Shown piece by piece: positions 20,717 through 30,161 of a stretch of DNA of 49,212 bases. Position 1 is the stretch's first letter. The number at the start of each line of letters is the position of its first letter. A program made the translations under genes and the position numbers. Source of the stretch: Alphaproteobacteria bacterium. Its GTDB lineage: Bacteria; Pseudomonadota; Alphaproteobacteria; UBA9219; RFNS01. The notes beneath the pieces were generated by a model, which ran no database searches, was not told where the DNA came from, and saw only the letters and a list, made by a program, of their open reading frames with translations. Location of the stretch: positions 1 through 49,212 of the forward strand of contig RFNS01000157.1 of assembly GCA_009927055.1 (NCBI GenBank), read 5' to 3'.

Positions 20717-21679
20717 CTATTTTTCTGCCCAATGTGGAAAAGATGTTTTGAAAAAATTTCTAAGCGGCGCACATTCTTCTGCCAATAAAATTTTTCTTAC
20801 ATGCGTTTCGATGCGGCCCATGCTGGCGGCTTTGGCGGCATAAAGGGGGTTGGATGAAAGCCTGGCCAGCACACCCAGCACACGCAAATGACGTTGCAAC
20901 GATAAAACAGAAAAACACGACGGCAAGGCAACAGCGTTATAAAATTTTTCTTTTGCTTTTTTGATCAGCGTATCCGGATAATTTCTTCTACTCACCTCAA
21001 GAAGCGAGACGAGATCATATTCAGCCACTGAAACACCCGCCAACTCAAAATCAAGAATGCCGAGATGAAACGCTGCGGGCCTATCATCCAGCCACATCAG
21101 ATTGTCCAGCATAAAATCTCTTAACATTAATGTTTTTGGCTGCTGCAAAAGTGACGATAGCAATGCGCGCATCATTGTTAAAAAATCATTCTTTTCGCCT
21201 TGATCCCATTCTTTTCCTGTTGCGTGCGGCACATAATGTTTGCCAAATTCTTGCAGCTGTTCCACAAAATAATCTACCCCATACTCCGGATAATCAACCA
21301 ACGATGATGCGCAAACATTTTGGTTGATGTGGATCAACACATCGATGGCATGTTCAAGGAATTTTTCGGCGTTCTGCCCTTCATTCACCATGCGGCCGCA
21401 ATTATTTTCTCCATAATCTTCCAGCAGCATATAACCATCATTATCGCTCGCCGCATAAATATCGGGCGCTTTCAACCCGCATGCCTGCAGCACTTTGGCA
21501 GTGCGCTGAAAGTGCACAAACTCACGCCCTGGCGGCATCAACATTAAAATGCATGTGCTGCCTGATTTTTTTTCAAGCCTTGCGTAAGACCGCATCGACC
21601 AATCGGCAGGGAAACTGCGCGTGACCGCTTCATCCCATCTATGGGCGCGTAGAAATGCTTGCAAACTTTCCTGCATCAT
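20717..21679 (-). CDS. amgK: Aminoglycoside-phosphotransferase-fold sugar kinase, probable AmgK
   Basis: AmgK phosphorylates the anomeric position of MurNAc and GlcNAc in the cell-wall recycling route that bypasses de novo UDP-MurNAc synthesis. The 320-aa protein shows the APH-fold loop LRDFMLDNLMW, where the catalytic Asp follows Arg rather than the usual His-x-Asp spacing, and the metal motif ILDFELAG. The family is assigned from fold and neighbours (tsaE upstream, addB downstream). The MurU uridylyltransferase gene, its usual next partner, is absent: addB follows one base after the stop. ATG 21679 is chosen because it overlaps the tsaE stop as ATGATG. A different phosphotransferase substrate is possible. 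Confidence 0.75.
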   Translation of the reverse strand: MMQESLQAFLRAHRWDEAVTRSFPADWSMRSYARLEKKSGSTCILMLMPPGREFVHFQRTAKVLQACGLKAPDIYAASDNDGYMLLEDYGENNCGRMVNEGQNAEKFLEHAIDVLIHINQNVCASSLVDYPEYGVDYFVEQLQEFGKHYVPHATGKEWDQGEKNDFLTMMRALLSSLLQQPKTLMLRDFMLDNLMWLDDRPAAFHLGILDFELAGVSVAEYDLVSLLEVSRRNYPDTLIKKAKEKFYNAVALPSCFSVLSLQRHLRVLGVLARLSSNPLYAAKAASMGRIETHVRKILLAEECAPLRNFFKTSFPHWAEK

Positions 21680-22122
21680 ACTGCGGCAAACGATTTGATA
21701 CGACTTTGCCACGCGCCATAGGGCGAGATCATCACAAAACGCTCGCCGTTTTGGTCGAGAACAAACGTAAAGTGCAGCCTGTTTTTGGGCAACAGTCCGC
21801 CCGCTTTTTCCGGCCATTCAATCAACGCGATATGATCGGCCATCTCTTCCCATGCCAATTCGGCCAACTCGGTCTCGCTGTTCAGGCGATATAAATCATA
21901 GTGCCACACCTGCCCCTGCGATGTTTCATAAATCTGCATCAGCGCATAGGTGGGGCTTGGCACATCTTTTAATTCTGGCGCCATGATTGCCAAAATTTGC
22001 CGTGCAAAGGTTGTTTTGCCCGCGCCCACATCACCCGAAAGAGTGAGACAATCGCCCACGCGCAGCATCGGCACAATTGAGGCGGCAAGTTTTTGTGTGG
22101 CCGCTAAATTAGAAAGTTTCAT
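21676..22122 (-). CDS. tsaE: tRNA threonylcarbamoyladenosine ATPase TsaE
   Basis: TsaE is the small ATPase of the TsaBDE complex that makes the t6A37 modification of ANN-decoding tRNAs. The protein (148 aa from ATG 22122) has Walker A GDVGAGKTTF, the conserved SPTYALMQIY and HYDLYRL elements, and IEWPEKAG. ATG 22122 has a TAGG four bases upstream; ATG 22140 would add six residues and cannot be excluded. It follows the kinase gene by 26 to 44 bases, and its stop overlaps the amgK start by four bases. Confidence 0.94.
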   Translation of the reverse strand: MKLSNLAATQKLAASIVPMLRVGDCLTLSGDVGAGKTTFARQILAIMAPELKDVPSPTYALMQIYETSQGQVWHYDLYRLNSETELAELAWEEMADHIALIEWPEKAGGLLPKNRLHFTFVLDQNGERFVMISPYGAWQSRIKSFAAV

Positions 22123-22166
22123 GCGCCTATCATAGCGCATTGGCCACCGCTGAAAAGGCCCACCAC

Positions 22167-24590
22167 TTAAACAGGAATATGACAGGTCACCGTTGTACCC
22201 TGATGCACGGCGCTTTGCAGATGGATCGTGCCGCCATGCAACTCGATAAAGGCGCGCACCAGCGCCAGCCCAAGACCCACGCCGTTTTGCTGTATCTGCG
22301 GGTTCGCGCGCTCAAACTTGCCCCACACCCGTGCCTGATCGGCCGGCGGAATGCCCACGCCCGTATCGGACACAGTGATGACAATCTGCTGATTGTTTCT
22401 GGTTGCATGCAGAGAGACAATGCCGCCCGGCGGGGTATATTGAATGGCATTAGACAGCAGATTGAAAATGGCCTGCTTGATCCGCTTTTCATCGACATGA
22501 AACTGACCAAGATGGCTGGATAAATCAACCTTCAGCTGAAGCCCTTGCTGGCGAATGCGTTCTGACAACATTTGCACCACCGACTGAACAAGCCCCGACA
22601 CCGAAACCTGTTTTTTATCCAACGTCATGCGTCCGGCTTCAATCATCGCCACATCCAGCACGTCATCAATCAGCGTTTTTAGTTTTTTACTGCTTTCAAG
22701 AAGCGTGCGGGCGTAATCGAGCTGACGTTCGTTCAAGGTGCCAAAATACTGGTTCGCCAATATCTCGGCAAAACCCATAATGGTGTTCAGTGGCGTGCGC
22801 AGTTGATAAGAAACATTCGCCACAAATTCTGATTTTAATCTGTCGGCTGCCGCCAATGCGGCGTTGCTGGCGCGCAGGGCTTGCTCAACCTTAATGCTGT
22901 CGCTGACATCTAAAAAGCAATTCAGCACCGCGCCATCGGGCAGTGGTACGGTGCTGAGGTTGATAATGCCCTGATCCGCCCTGCGGATCATCGCTTTACG
23001 CGAATTGCGATCGAGCACCTGACCAATCAATTCACTTTTATATTGTGTCCAGTTTTCAAATTGCAGCATGGGGCGCATCAGTTCCAGCAGTTCGCTGATG
23101 TGCGGCTCTGATGATAAATCTTGTTCGTTCAAATTCCATGCCGCCACAAACGATGGATTATAAAGTTTTAGCCGCCCATCTGACCCCAGCACCGCAACAC
23201 CTTCTGATAAATGATCCAGCGTCTCGCGCTGCACGGCCAGCACGGTGTTATAACTGGCTTCCAGCGCCAGGCGGTCTGTTACATCTTCGTGTACAAACAT
23301 CACGCCGCCAAACGGGTGTGGAATAGCCATAATGCGCAATGTTGTGCCATCGGGCAGATGCATCATGTCTTCACGCGGCTCGATCAGACTGGTAAAAAGC
23401 GCCAAACGTTCGCGCTTATAACGTTGAAAATCGGCCTGCTCTGGCGCGCGGCGGCGTGCGCGAAGATTTTCAATAATCTCACTAAAACTGGGCCCTGTCG
23501 ATAAAAACGCTTCATCAAAATCCCACAGTTGCACATAGGCGCGGTTATAAAAAATCATGCGCTGATCGGGGCCATAAATGGCAATGGGGGCCGCCAGATT
23601 TTCCAGCACTTCATTATGCGCATCGACATGGCGTTTCACTTCTTCCCGATGCCGCTCAACCTCGCTGATATCTTGCGCAAAACACAGCATGCTTTTTTTG
23701 CTGCCGTCATCTCCTGCATAAGCGGCTACCACCACATCAAACTGTTTTCTTTTCCCATCGACAATCGCGTAAAATTTTTCTGTCTGCGCGCGTTCGGCCA
23801 GCAGGGCTTTTCCTAAAAGATTGCGCATCGCCCCTTTGGATGTGACGGGGAAAAGATCGGTCTGATTTTTCATCACCGTTTCTCGCGCCTGACCCACAGC
23901 CTGTGCATAAGCACTGTTGCACCATTGAATCGATAAATCATCCCCCACAATCCATAGGGGGCAGGGAAGAATATCCATCAACCCAAAAGCCTGCTGCGCC
24001 TGCTGCTCGGCCAGATTGATTTTAGATTCATACTCATCCATTTCGTTTTGAATTTGTGTGTTATCGCGTATCCACAGCACGTCGAATGAATCCTGTGTTG
24101 TGGGGCCCACGTGCCTCTGCCCGCGAATGGCAATCAGCCGACGATCGACAAGCGCGTACGTTCTTATCACAAAGCCCTGCCCTGTCTGCTTCATGCGCTT
24201 ATAGGCTGTCATCAGTTCGGCGCCATCATCAATCGCGTTCACCAAATTATCGATGTGCAAAAATTTCCCCGGCCCCAGAATGGATGGCACGTCGCGCGTT
24301 TCCAAAACCTGCCCCTGAAAATCCATCACCAGCGTGGCACGATTTTGCGTGGCGATCAGCGCCTCAAGCCGCTTGAGTTGCGTTTGCGTCTGCTCTAATT
24401 TTTCTGAATCTTGTTTTTTGTTTTCGTGGGCGGCGAACATCACCATCAACGCAAGCCCAAGCAAAAGCAAAACACCGGTATAAGCCACCCACAGCGGCCA
24501 CGCGCCTCCGCCTGCCCCCAGACTGAGCAAACAGGCAAGCGTCGCCGCCATCAGGCTGATTCGGCCGAGGTTTTTTTGAAAAAAGCCCAT
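22167..24590 (-). CDS. divL: DivL-like PAS sensor kinase with Tyr in place of the phospho-accepting His
   Basis: The 807-aa protein has two N-terminal membrane segments (about 10-50), a coiled coil, about four PAS-like regions between 75 and 570, a dimerisation domain (about 585-650) and a complete-looking ATPase domain (N box FNLLSNAIQYT, G1 DTGVGIP, G2 GVGLGLAL). The H-box reads FVANVSYQLRTPLN: Tyr595 occupies the histidine position. This is the hallmark of DivL, the Caulobacter pseudo-kinase (769 aa) that controls CckA and hence CtrA. A DivL-type role in the cell-cycle phosphorelay is inferred from the Tyr, the PAS array and the length. The symbol is tentative, since other Tyr-box kinases exist in the class. 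AGGG lies five bases before the ATG. Confidence 0.75.
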   Translation of the reverse strand: MGFFQKNLGRISLMAATLACLLSLGAGGGAWPLWVAYTGVLLLLGLALMVMFAAHENKKQDSEKLEQTQTQLKRLEALIATQNRATLVMDFQGQVLETRDVPSILGPGKFLHIDNLVNAIDDGAELMTAYKRMKQTGQGFVIRTYALVDRRLIAIRGQRHVGPTTQDSFDVLWIRDNTQIQNEMDEYESKINLAEQQAQQAFGLMDILPCPLWIVGDDLSIQWCNSAYAQAVGQARETVMKNQTDLFPVTSKGAMRNLLGKALLAERAQTEKFYAIVDGKRKQFDVVVAAYAGDDGSKKSMLCFAQDISEVERHREEVKRHVDAHNEVLENLAAPIAIYGPDQRMIFYNRAYVQLWDFDEAFLSTGPSFSEIIENLRARRRAPEQADFQRYKRERLALFTSLIEPREDMMHLPDGTTLRIMAIPHPFGGVMFVHEDVTDRLALEASYNTVLAVQRETLDHLSEGVAVLGSDGRLKLYNPSFVAAWNLNEQDLSSEPHISELLELMRPMLQFENWTQYKSELIGQVLDRNSRKAMIRRADQGIINLSTVPLPDGAVLNCFLDVSDSIKVEQALRASNAALAAADRLKSEFVANVSYQLRTPLNTIMGFAEILANQYFGTLNERQLDYARTLLESSKKLKTLIDDVLDVAMIEAGRMTLDKKQVSVSGLVQSVVQMLSERIRQQGLQLKVDLSSHLGQFHVDEKRIKQAIFNLLSNAIQYTPPGGIVSLHATRNNQQIVITVSDTGVGIPPADQARVWGKFERANPQIQQNGVGLGLALVRAFIELHGGTIHLQSAVHQGTTVTCHIPV

Positions 24591-24678
24591 ACGATCCCTA
24601 ACCGCACACCTATAGCACAGCTGGGTTAAGGGATATTTTTCTTAACTAAAACATAAAATTACGGTTAATTTTTTATGC

Positions 24679-25992
24679 TCAATAGCGATACATCTCTGGC
24701 TTATAGGGCCCTTCTGAGGCGACACCCAGATAATCGGCCTGCGCGGCCGTTAACGTGGTCAGCCTGGCGCCCAGTTTATCAAGATGCAGGCGCGCCACCA
24801 TTTCATCTAACTTTTTGGGCAGCACATAAACTTGGTTCTGATATTTTCCGTGGTTCTGCCACAGCTCGATTTGCGCCAGCACCTGATTGCTGAAGCTGGC
24901 ACTCATCACAAAACTGGGGTGGCCCGTGGCGCAGCCCAAATTCACCAGTCGGCCCTTGGCCAAAACAATCAGCCGCTTGCCATCGGGGAAAATGACTTCA
25001 TCCACCTGCGGTTTCACTTCCTCCCATTTCAGATTTTGCAGCGCCTCGATCTGAATTTCATTATCAAAGTGGCCGATGTTGCACACAATGGCGCGGTTTT
25101 TCATGGCGCGCATGTGATCGAGTGTAATAACATCACGATTGCCGGTGGCGGTGACAAAAATATCGGCCACGCCCACCACATCGTCCACTGTTGCAACCTG
25201 AAAACCTTCCATCGTCGCCTGCAGCGCGTTGATGGGATCAATTTCTGTCACAACCACGCGGGCGCCTGCCGCCTTCAAACTGGCGGCCGAGCCTTTGCCC
25301 ACATCGCCATAACCGCACACCACAGCCACTTTACCCGCCAGCATCACATCGGTCGCGCGGCGAATACCATCAACCAAACTTTCACGGCAGCCATAAAGAT
25401 TATCAAATTTCGATTTTGTGACGCTGTCATTCACGTTAAAGGCGGGGATTTTCAGCTGACCTTTTTGTTCCATCTGCCGCAGACGATGCACGCCCGTGGT
25501 TGTTTCCTCTGAAACGCCGCACACATCCTTCAGCAATTCAGGATATTTTTCGTGCATCATGCGCGTCAGATCGCCGCCATCATCCAGCAGCATGTTGGGG
25601 CGCCAGCCATGGGGCCCTTCCAGCGTTTGCTCAATACAGCGCCAATATTCTTCTTCGCTCATGTTCTTCCAGGCAAAAACAGGAATACCTTCATCGGCAA
25701 TCGCGGCCGCCGCATGATCTTGCGTTGAAAAAATATTGCACGATGACCAGCGCACCGACGCCCCCAGCTTTTTCAAGGTGCGTATCAGCACCGCGGTTTG
25801 AATGGTCATGTGCAGGCAGCCTGTAATGCGCGCACCCTTTAACGGTTGCTGTGGCCCATATTTTTCACAAATCGCCATCAGCCCCGGCATTTCTGTTTCG
25901 GCCAGCGAGATTTCTCTGCGCCCCCATTCGGCCAGCGTAATATCTTTCACGTCATAATCGTGCGCGACGGATTTGATAGCAGGTTGTGACAT
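24679..25992 (-). CDS. ahcY: Adenosylhomocysteinase
   Basis: AhcY hydrolyses S-adenosylhomocysteine to adenosine and homocysteine, relieving product inhibition of methyltransferases. The 437-aa protein has the N-terminal [14 protein letters not shown] segment, the [10 protein letters not shown] region, the NAD-binding GYGDVGKG loop and the C-terminal YKPEMYRY ending typical of the family. GGAG precedes ATG 25992. It lies 14 bases after the EI gene, so it is probably transcribed with the PTS block. An 88-base AT-rich gap follows before the DivL-like kinase gene and could hold that gene's promoter, though I could not pick one with confidence. Confidence 0.98.
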   Translation of the reverse strand: MSQPAIKSVAHDYDVKDITLAEWGRREISLAETEMPGLMAICEKYGPQQPLKGARITGCLHMTIQTAVLIRTLKKLGASVRWSSCNIFSTQDHAAAAIADEGIPVFAWKNMSEEEYWRCIEQTLEGPHGWRPNMLLDDGGDLTRMMHEKYPELLKDVCGVSEETTTGVHRLRQMEQKGQLKIPAFNVNDSVTKSKFDNLYGCRESLVDGIRRATDVMLAGKVAVVCGYGDVGKGSAASLKAAGARVVVTEIDPINALQATMEGFQVATVDDVVGVADIFVTATGNRDVITLDHMRAMKNRAIVCNIGHFDNEIQIEALQNLKWEEVKPQVDEVIFPDGKRLIVLAKGRLVNLGCATGHPSFVMSASFSNQVLAQIELWQNHGKYQNQVYVLPKKLDEMVARLHLDKLGARLTTLTAAQADYLGVASEGPYKPEMYRY

Positions 25993-26006
25993 GTTTTCTC
26001 CGGTTG

Positions 26007-27788
26007 TTAGGTGTGAGGGTGCTTTTTCTGACTTCCGACAAAGAAAGTTTGCTGCTCGATCAGCGATTTGATTTCACTCTCATCGTTCTTGGTCATCAGA
26101 AGTTCGGCAAAGCCACTGGCGGCGGCGGCGTGCATATCGCGGATGGTGCGTTTCACCTCGGGCAAGCGGGCGGGCGACATTGAAAGTTCGCGCAGGCCAA
26201 GGCCGATAAGGAGCGGCGCAAAATCAGGATCGCCCGCCATTTCGCCGCACAGGCTGACAGGAATACGGGCGCGCAGCGCTGCCGCCACTGTAAACTGAAT
26301 CAGGCGCAACACAGCCGGATGAATGGGATTATAAAGGCTGGCCACCTGATCATCGCCACGATCAATCGCCAGCGTATATTGGGTCAAATCATTGCTGCCA
26401 ATGGCAAAATAATCGCACACATGGGCCAAGGCATCGGCCGCCAAGGCGGCGGCGGGAATTTCAATCATGGCGCCCAGCGGCGGCAAATCGCGCGATGTTT
26501 TGATGCCGCGACGTGACAGGCGCTTGGCCACCACCACCATATGCTCGCGCACATCCAGCATCTGTCGCACCGACGACACCATGGGAATAAGAATGCGCAC
26601 CGGCCCCAAAGCCGACGCGCGAAGGCATGCCGCCAGCTGTGTTTCCAAAATCTCTGGGTGCTGCAAACAATAACGAATGGCGCGCAAACCCAGCGCAGGG
26701 TTGGGCCCTGCATGCGTCTTTTGTTGCAAACTTGTGGCCAGCTTTTCACCCCCCACATCAAGCGTGCGGATGGTCAGCGGTTTGCCATCCAGTGTCTTGA
26801 CCATTTTGGCCAGTATGGCGGTTTGCTCATCCTCATCAGGCAAATCGGGCCTGTTCATGAACATAAATTCTGTCCGCAGCAGGCCAATGCCAGCAGCGCC
26901 CGATTGCATGGCCGCGGTCATATCGCGCGGAAGCTCAATATTCGCCTGAAGGTTGATGGTCACGCCATCTTGCGTTTCGGCGGGCAGTTTGCGCAAACCC
27001 TTCAGCTTCTCAACATCGGCCTGGCGCTTGGCCATGTGCGACCGCGCCTGTTTCAGGGTGCTGGCCTGCGGGCACACAATCACTTCGCCGGCAAAACCAT
27101 CCACAATCACTTCATCGCCCGTATTGACATGCTGCAGCAACGCGCCAATGCCCATGACAGCCGGAATGCCCAATGATCGGGCCATAATGGCCGCATGACC
27201 TTCGGCGCCGCCCAAAGTGGCTGCGAAGCCAGAGACCAATTCGGGGTTCATCTGCGCCGTGTCGGCGGGCGAAATTTCTTCGGCGAACACAATGCTGCCC
27301 GGCGCAAGCAAAGCGAAAGGATTAAATTTTTGATGCAGCAGCTGGCGAATAACGCGGTGCCCCACATCTTGCAAATCGGCCGCGCGGGCCGATAAATAGG
27401 CATCCTCCATCGCGGCGAAACCCGTCATCAGCCCTTGCAGCGACTGTTGAACGGCGGCCGCGGCGTTCAACTTTTCTTTTTTAATCAAATCCTCGGACCC
27501 GCGCACAAGGCGCGACCCAGAAAGCATGGCCATATGCGCATCAAGGATAATGGATAAATCTTCCGACGCGGCGGCAGGCAACTGACTGGCCTTGCCTTTC
27601 AGCTGCATCAGTTGTCGGCGCGCTTTATCAATCGCGGTGTGCAGGCGGGCCAGTTCATCGTCAACATCGCCGGCGGCCACCGTTGTGTCGGGCACATGAA
27701 TGACGCCGCTTTCAATGACAAACGCGTGCCCAATGGCAATGCCGGGGCTGACGCCGTGTCCGATCAGGCGTGTTTCGTCACTCCTCAT
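26007..27788 (-). CDS. ptsI: PTS phosphoenolpyruvate-protein phosphotransferase (Enzyme I)
   Basis: Enzyme I takes phosphate from phosphoenolpyruvate and passes it to HPr. The 593-aa protein has the phosphorylated His198 in [16 protein letters not shown], the PEP-domain [11 protein letters not shown], and the C-terminal [11 protein letters not shown] and CGEMAGDP segments. No N-terminal GAF domain is present, so it is the EI type rather than PtsP. ATG 27788 overlaps the HPr gene by 11 bases and has an AGAGAAAA upstream; a longer start would lie inside HPr. With EIIA-Man, HPr and HprK upstream it forms the regulatory PTS typical of alphaproteobacteria; no EIIB or EIIC is present here. Confidence 0.96.
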   Translation of the reverse strand: MRSDETRLIGHGVSPGIAIGHAFVIESGVIHVPDTTVAAGDVDDELARLHTAIDKARRQLMQLKGKASQLPAAASEDLSIILDAHMAMLSGSRLVRGSEDLIKKEKLNAAAAVQQSLQGLMTGFAAMEDAYLSARAADLQDVGHRVIRQLLHQKFNPFALLAPGSIVFAEEISPADTAQMNPELVSGFAATLGGAEGHAAIMARSLGIPAVMGIGALLQHVNTGDEVIVDGFAGEVIVCPQASTLKQARSHMAKRQADVEKLKGLRKLPAETQDGVTINLQANIELPRDMTAAMQSGAAGIGLLRTEFMFMNRPDLPDEDEQTAILAKMVKTLDGKPLTIRTLDVGGEKLATSLQQKTHAGPNPALGLRAIRYCLQHPEILETQLAACLRASALGPVRILIPMVSSVRQMLDVREHMVVVAKRLSRRGIKTSRDLPPLGAMIEIPAAALAADALAHVCDYFAIGSNDLTQYTLAIDRGDDQVASLYNPIHPAVLRLIQFTVAAALRARIPVSLCGEMAGDPDFAPLLIGLGLRELSMSPARLPEVKRTIRDMHAAAASGFAELLMTKNDESEIKSLIEQQTFFVGSQKKHPHT

Positions 27789-28071
27789 CGAATTTTCTCT
27801 GCACAAGTTCTGAAAGCGCCATGATGGCCGCTGGCGCATCGGGCCCGCTGGCACAGATTTTTAGCCGCGTCCCGCGTGAGGCGGCCAGCATCATCAACCC
27901 CATAATCGAATGGCCTGAAACAATGGTTTCTTCCTTTTGCACCTGCACATCGACCTGATATTGCATCACAACCTGCACAAATTTAGAGGCGGCGCGCGCG
28001 TGCAAGCCGCGCTGGTTCATCAGCGTCACCAGTTCGCACAATTCGCCGCCGATGATGATATCATCCTGCAT
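27778..28071 (-). CDS. ptsH: PTS phosphocarrier protein HPr
   Basis: HPr relays phosphate from Enzyme I to EIIA and can be phosphorylated on serine by HprK. The 97-aa protein has the active His24 in NQRGLHARAASKF and the regulatory serine (Ser55) in VSGHSIMGLMMLAA. It is slightly longer than the standard 85-90 residues. Its start shares one base with the EIIA stop (TGATG) and its end overlaps EI by 11 bases, so all three are translationally coupled. Confidence 0.97.
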   Translation of the reverse strand: MQDDIIIGGELCELVTLMNQRGLHARAASKFVQVVMQYQVDVQVQKEETIVSGHSIMGLMMLAASRGTRLKICASGPDAPAAIMALSELVQRKFDEE

Positions 28072-28481
28072 CAGGCCACTTCACCTTTCAGCAGGGCCGA
28101 GGCCACGCTGATATATTTTTTGCCAGATTCTTGCGCATCGTGCACCGATTCAGTGAGTGTTTTTTGGGCGCGAACACCCGCCAGTTTTACCAACATGGGC
28201 AAATTGACGCCCGCAATGACTTCAAGATTATTTTTTTCACCCAGCAGCGAAATGGCCAGATTGCTGGGCGTGCCGCCAAACATATCGGTGCACACCACAA
28301 CGCCCTTGCCGCGATCGACCGCACTGACCGCCGCGCGCAAATCTTCACGGCATTTTTCCACATCATCGTGAGGGCCAATGGCCAGCGCCATGGCCTGCTG
28401 CTGCGGGCCCACCACATGCTCCAGCGCCAGCAACAGCTCAATCCCAACTTTGCCGTGCGTAATTAAAACGATGCCAATCAT
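28071..28481 (-). CDS. PTS EIIA component, mannose family
   Basis: This 136-aa protein is a stand-alone EIIA of the mannose/fructose superfamily. The phosphorylated His9 lies in LITHGKVG, and DMFGGTPSNLA is the family signature. No EIIB, EIIC or EIID genes accompany it, so it probably signals rather than transports. ATG 28481 is preferred over an upstream frame because GAGAGG lies four bases before it and it starts exactly at the EIIA domain. It follows rapZ by ten bases and shares a base with the HPr start. Confidence 0.94.
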   Translation of the reverse strand: MIGIVLITHGKVGIELLLALEHVVGPQQQAMALAIGPHDDVEKCREDLRAAVSAVDRGKGVVVCTDMFGGTPSNLAISLLGEKNNLEVIAGVNLPMLVKLAGVRAQKTLTESVHDAQESGKKYISVASALLKGEVA

Positions 28482-28491
28482 GCTGCCTCTC

Positions 28492-29367
28492 TCATTCCAA
28501 ATCTCTGTGGCCAATACCCACGATATATCCATGCGCGGCGATCGTGCTGCCCAGCTGCTCGGACACCAGAACCGATCTGTGCCGACCGCCTGTGCACCCT
28601 ACCGCGATGGTCAGATAACTTTTGCCCTCTTGCACATAACGTGGCAACAAGGGCACCAGCCAGGCGGCAAGGCCTTGCATAAACGGCTCATAGCTGATGT
28701 CTTGCTGAACAAAAGTGGCCACCTGCGGATCGTGCCCTGTCAGCGCGCGCAATTCACTCTGCCAGTGTGGATTTTGCAAAAAGCGCACATCAAACACCAT
28801 ATCGGCTTCGCGCGGAATGCCATTCTTGAACCCAAACGACATGATGTAAAGATTCAACCCCGAATCCTGATCCATTCTAAAGTGACCTGTCACCAGCCGC
28901 CGCAGATCATGAATGGTGAGCAACGATGTATCGATCACCAAATCGGCCACCTCGCGCACCTGATCCATCATGGTGCGTTCTTCCCGAATGGCCTCAAGCA
29001 CCGAACCATCGGCCGCCAGTGGGTGACGGCGGCGCGTTTCTGAAAAACGCTGCTGCAGCGCGTCGTCGGCACATTCCAGAAACACCAGTTTTACGGCCAG
29101 ATTGATGTTGGACGTGAGTTTGCGATAATTCAAAATTAAATTATCGGCCGAAAAATCGGCATTGCGGGTATCCACCCCAATGGCAATCGGCCGCTTTTCG
29201 GCATGGCTTTGCTGCACCAACTCGGCAATCAAACTCAGGCGCAAGTTATCAACCGCCTCATATCCTAAATCTTCCAGCGCCTTCAGGGCCGTCGAAAGCC
29301 CAGCCCCCGACATGCCTGTCAGAAGCACAACCGGCTGCTGCTCGGCGGGTTTGTCCTTACGTTTCAT
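28492..29367 (-). CDS. rapZ: RNase adapter/nucleotide-binding protein RapZ (YvcJ family)
   Basis: RapZ binds nucleotides and, in E. coli, controls GlmS by delivering the small RNA GlmZ to RNase E; in other bacteria the role is less clear. The 291-aa protein has the family elements GVDTRNADF, FLECADDALQQRF, SFGFKNGIPREADMVFDVRFL and the C-terminal CTGGRHRSV. The P-loop reads GMSGAGLST (residues 18-26): the usual Lys is Leu24, so nucleotide binding may be altered. It overlaps the preceding unknown gene by 11 bases and lies ten bases before EIIA, the standard alphaproteobacterial PTS context. Confidence 0.95.
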   Translation of the reverse strand: MKRKDKPAEQQPVVLLTGMSGAGLSTALKALEDLGYEAVDNLRLSLIAELVQQSHAEKRPIAIGVDTRNADFSADNLILNYRKLTSNINLAVKLVFLECADDALQQRFSETRRRHPLAADGSVLEAIREERTMMDQVREVADLVIDTSLLTIHDLRRLVTGHFRMDQDSGLNLYIMSFGFKNGIPREADMVFDVRFLQNPHWQSELRALTGHDPQVATFVQQDISYEPFMQGLAAWLVPLLPRYVQEGKSYLTIAVGCTGGRHRSVLVSEQLGSTIAAHGYIVGIGHRDLE

Positions 29368-30127
29368 GTGTTGTCATGCGTTGATCGTGAATCATGCCCA
29401 AAACTTGGTGCCATCGTGTGTCATCATAAGGTTTCAGGGCGTCTTGCCAAATGGGCCCCGCCTTTGATGGCCACAAGGCCCCCATGCCCGATGACGTGCG
29501 GCGTAACAGTTTGTGCTCAAACCCATATCTGTGGGCGATTTGGGCCAGCGTGCCAGCCGCATGATTGCGAATGGCGGCCCGCACCAGCATTAAACCAGTT
29601 TCTGAAATATGTTTGCTAACAGCTTCAATCGTCTGATCAAAATTTTTGCCCAGCACATCGGCCGCCAGCCAGACGATGTCATAGTGTTCTGTCAGCCCAT
29701 CCATCAGCTGGATCGTCAGGCCATATTTTTCGGCCAAACCTTTGGTCATGTCGTTGCTTAACTCTGCCGCCGCCCCTCTCAGGCAGGGCAGCACGTGCAC
29801 AGTGGCTTGCGGAAAGGCCAGGGCAAAAGCAATGGCCGTCAGGCCAAACACATTGCCAGACACCAAAATTTTTGGGGCCGCGCCATCAGCATGATGCGCC
29901 AGCGATTCAATCAGCATGATTTCGGCAGGCGCCGCTTCGGCCAGGGGTGAGACCAGGTGATCATCGGCGAACAAAAAACTATCGGCCGCGCGATCAAACC
30001 CCGTCAATCCCGCATCCATGCCCGTTTGCAGGCTTACGCCCGCCACACCATCGTACACGCGCACCACGCGCGCAAACAGGGGGCCATCGCCTTTTTGTTG
30101 TGCCTTTTGCCCCTCTGCATCTGCCAT
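29357..30127 (-). CDS. Unrecognised protein between hprK and rapZ, Rossmann-like
   Basis: I do not recognise this 256-aa protein. The middle part contains KILVSGNVFGLTAIAFALAF, which has the shape of a Rossmann first strand and glycine loop followed by a helix, then TVHVLPCL. That resembles a degenerate class I methyltransferase core, without clear catalytic residues. No signal peptide or membrane helix is evident. It lies 34 bases after hprK and overlaps rapZ by 11 bases, so it is co-expressed with the regulatory PTS. It might act in PTS signalling or be a passenger; neither is shown. Confidence 0.6.
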   Translation of the reverse strand: MADAEGQKAQQKGDGPLFARVVRVYDGVAGVSLQTGMDAGLTGFDRAADSFLFADDHLVSPLAEAAPAEIMLIESLAHHADGAAPKILVSGNVFGLTAIAFALAFPQATVHVLPCLRGAAAELSNDMTKGLAEKYGLTIQLMDGLTEHYDIVWLAADVLGKNFDQTIEAVSKHISETGLMLVRAAIRNHAAGTLAQIAHRYGFEHKLLRRTSSGMGALWPSKAGPIWQDALKPYDDTRWHQVLGMIHDQRMTTHET

Positions 30128-30161
30128 ACTCTTCCCTAGACCACCGTTTACTTAGGAGTGG

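Noticed and set aside
24600-24670. GTTAAG/CTTAAC inverted repeat between ahcY and the DivL-like gene, considered as a CtrA site or terminator
   Set aside because: The half-site spacing is 12 rather than 7, so it does not fit CtrA boxes, and there is no T tract for a terminator.
24679-25992. Search for an SAH or SAM riboswitch before ahcY
   Set aside because: Only 14 bases separate ahcY from the upstream EI gene, leaving no room for an aptamer.
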